The position numbers were made by a program, and so were the translations under genes. The notes beneath the pieces were generated by a model that saw only the letters and a program-made list of their open reading frames with translations, searched no databases and had not been told where the DNA came from. A DNA stretch of 64,000 nucleotides from positions 1-64,000 of the forward strand of contig NZ_RCWF01000008.1 in the NCBI RefSeq assembly GCF_003667345.1, read 5' to 3'. This stretch comes from Poseidonibacter antarcticus. Lineage in GTDB: Bacteria; Campylobacterota; Campylobacteria; Campylobacterales; Arcobacteraceae. This document shows, piece by piece, positions 62,413 through 64,000 of this stretch. Positions within the stretch are counted from its first letter, which is position 1, and each line of letters opens with the position of its first letter.

Positions 62413-64000
62413 TTACTTTGTTTCTTTTTTCGCTGGTGTTTTTTTTGCAGCTGGTTTCTTAGCTGCTGCTTTTTTTGCAGGTGCTTTTTTAGTTGTAGTT
62501 TTTTTGGCTGCTGGCTTTTTAGCTGCAGTTTTTTTTGCTGCTGTTTTTTTCGCAGGTGCTTTTTTTGCTGTTGTTTTAGATTTTGGATCTTTTGCAATAA
62601 TCTCTTCACACTCTTCTAGTGTCAAATCTTGGGCAACTTTACCTTTTGGTATTTTGAAATTTTTTCTACCTTGTTTAATATATGGTCCATATCTTCCAAT
62701 AAGAACATGTATTTTTTCTTTTTCAAATACTTTTATAGTTGCTTTTGCTTTTGCTTCTGTAATTTCTTGAATTACTTCTAAAGCTCTTGGTAGCTCTATA
62801 GTATATGGATCATCAGTTTTTAATGAGAAATAATTAGTTTTCACTTGTAAATATGGTCCAAATCTTCCTATATTTGCTTTAATATCTTCACCATCTTTTG
62901 TTTGTCCAACAACTCTTGGAAGTGTGAATAAAAATAATGCTTCATCCATTGTAATCGTATCCATATTTAAATGTTTTGGAATTGCTACAAATAAAGGTTT
63001 TTCTTCATCATCTTTTGTTCCAATTTGAACAAATGGACCAAATCTACCTACTCTTGCACTCATTGGTTTTCCAGATTTTGGATCAGTTCCTATTTCTCTA
63101 ATTTGTAAATAGTCTTCTTTATTTACAGTTTCTTCTTTTTCATTAATAGTTTTTTTGAAGTCCCCATAAAAATCTTGCATTACTTGTTCCCAAGCAATTT
63201 TACCTTCTGCAATATGATCAAACTCTTCTTCAATTTTTGCTGTAAATCCAAGATTAATAATATCAGAGAAGTGATCTGCTAAAAAGCTATTAACTATTTC
63301 ACCAGTTGGTGTTGGTGTTAATTTTTTATCTTCTGTTTTTACTACATATTCTCTTTGTTGAATAGTTGAAATTGTTGGAGCATAAGTTGAAGGACGTCCA
63401 ATACCTTCTGCTTCAAGTTTTTTAACTAGTGATGCTTCTGTATATCTTGCAGGTGGTTTTGTAAATAATTGTTCTAAATCTAGTTTTTCTAGATTTAAAA
63501 TTGTTCCTACTTTAATAGTTGGTAAAATCTTTTCTGTACTATCTAAAGCACCTTCAGGATTATCACTACCTTCTGTATAAGCTCTCATAAATCCAGGGAA
63601 AATAATTCTTTGTCCCTTAGTTTGGAATTCAAACTCTTTATCTTTTCCAGCTTGAATCTTATATGTAGTATTTGCAATTTGAGCTGCTGCCATTTGAGTA
63701 GCTAGTGTTCTTTTCCAAATCAAACTATAAAGTTTATATTGAGAATTTTCTACAAAAGCTTTTATATCACTAGGTTTTAAACTTAAATCAACAGGACGAA
63801 TAGCTTCGTGAGCTTCTTGTGCGCCTTTTGCTTTTGATTTATAAACTCTTGGTTTACTTAATGAATAATCTTTTCCATATTCTGTTTCAATTACTTGTTT
63901 AGCTGCACTTGTTGCAACTGTAGAAAGATTTAATGAATCTGTTCTCATATATGTGATTAAACCACCTGTATGACCTGGGATATTCCCTACATTTCCTTCA
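62413..64000 (-). CDS. topA: DNA topoisomerase I, partial (3' part; 5' end outside the window)
   Basis: This is the type IA topoisomerase that relaxes negative supercoils. The reading frame continues upstream past the first ATG (63948) to the window end at 64000, so the gene is truncated by the window. The active-site Tyr is in the G-L-I-T-Y-M-R-T-D-S motif at the codon just before 63948. The toroid domain follows. Three C-terminal repeats (GRFGPFVQIGT, GRFGPYLQV, GRYGPYIKQG) replace the four-cysteine zinc fingers of E. coli. The last 50 residues are an Ala/Lys/Pro-rich tail (KKAPAKKTAAKK-type repeats) resembling histone H1 tails. About 530 residues are seen. Confidence 0.95.
   Translation of the reverse strand, partial: EGNVGNIPGHTGGLITYMRTDSLNLSTVATSAAKQVIETEYGKDYSLSKPRVYKSKAKGAQEAHEAIRPVDLSLKPSDIKAFVENSQYKLYSLIWKRTLATQMAAAQIANTTYKIQAGKDKEFEFQTKGQRIIFPGFMRAYTEGSDNPEGALDSTEKILPTIKVGTILNLEKLDLEQLFTKPPARYTEASLVKKLEAEGIGRPSTYAPTISTIQQREYVVKTEDKKLTPTPTGEIVNSFLADHFSDIINLGFTAKIEEEFDHIAEGKIAWEQVMQDFYGDFKKTINEKEETVNKEDYLQIREIGTDPKSGKPMSARVGRFGPFVQIGTKDDEEKPLFVAIPKHLNMDTITMDEALFLFTLPRVVGQTKDGEDIKANIGRFGPYLQVKTNYFSLKTDDPYTIELPRALEVIQEITEAKAKATIKVFEKEKIHVLIGRYGPYIKQGRKNFKIPKGKVAQDLTLEECEEIIAKDPKSKTTAKKAPAKKTAAKKTAAKKPAAKKTTTKKAPAKKAAAKKPAAKKTPAKKETK

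Noticed and set aside
62403-62609. Gln/Lys-rich open frame on the minus strand
   Set aside because: It is the frame-shifted reading of the repetitive topA tail, with no ribosome site of its own.

Overview
The window is a dense, low-GC stretch of bacterial chromosome whose gene content points to Campylobacterota, most likely an Arcobacter-like genus (Arcobacteraceae). The reasons are the A/T-rich codon use, the htrA-cprR-cprS order known from Campylobacter, the recA-eno-ftsB-like-AMIN order, a complete pseudaminic acid (Pse) pathway beside a Maf protein and a flagellin, and hrcA-grpE-dnaK behind a CIRCE operator. I see no insertion sequence, prophage, CRISPR array or rRNA. The genus is an inference from gene order and was not tested by a database search.

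Layout. 1-5.4 kb: tRNA-Leu(UAA), ilvD, then the envelope-stress protease htrA with a two-component system. 5.4-14.1 kb: a minus-strand operon for the late steps of cobalamin synthesis (cobT, marC, cobU, cobS, cobD-type decarboxylase, cobQ, cbiB and a cysteine-rich protein). It is interrupted by a transglutaminase-like gene and a RelE/ParE-type toxin-antitoxin pair. 14.1-25 kb: dsbD, a rhodanese, a c-di-GMP phosphodiesterase-like protein, psd, mltA, a Zn-ribbon membrane protein and the hrcA-grpE-dnaK heat-shock operon. 25-28.4 kb: a TAXI-type TRAP transporter. 28.5-39.5 kb: a long minus-strand run (ankyrin protein, glmU, coaBC, uppS, prepilin peptidase, an LptF/LptG permease, truA, a PAS histidine kinase and its response regulator). 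39.6-42.4 kb: an SUV3-like helicase, divergent from trmA.

42.5-56 kb is the most distinctive region: one flagellin gene facing a 12-kb minus-strand glycosylation locus. All six Pse enzymes are present (pseB, pseC, pseF, pseG, pseH, pseI), with a Maf glycosyltransferase and a sugar O-methyltransferase. Inserted among them are a PIG-L deacetylase, a formyltransferase, an acyl carrier protein, an AMP-forming acyl ligase and a short-chain dehydrogenase. I infer that the flagellin carries a pseudaminic acid whose N-acetyl groups are swapped for formyl and a longer, perhaps 3-hydroxy, acyl group. 56-64 kb: recA, eno, an FtsB-like protein, an AMIN-domain protein, a cation/proton antiporter, bioB, a phosphodiesterase and the 3' part of topA, which is cut by the window end.

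Within the operons the genes are tightly coupled by ATGA or TGATG overlaps and short gaps. Many start positions were moved from the longest open frame to the codon with the best ribosome-binding site or family alignment, and each such entry says so.
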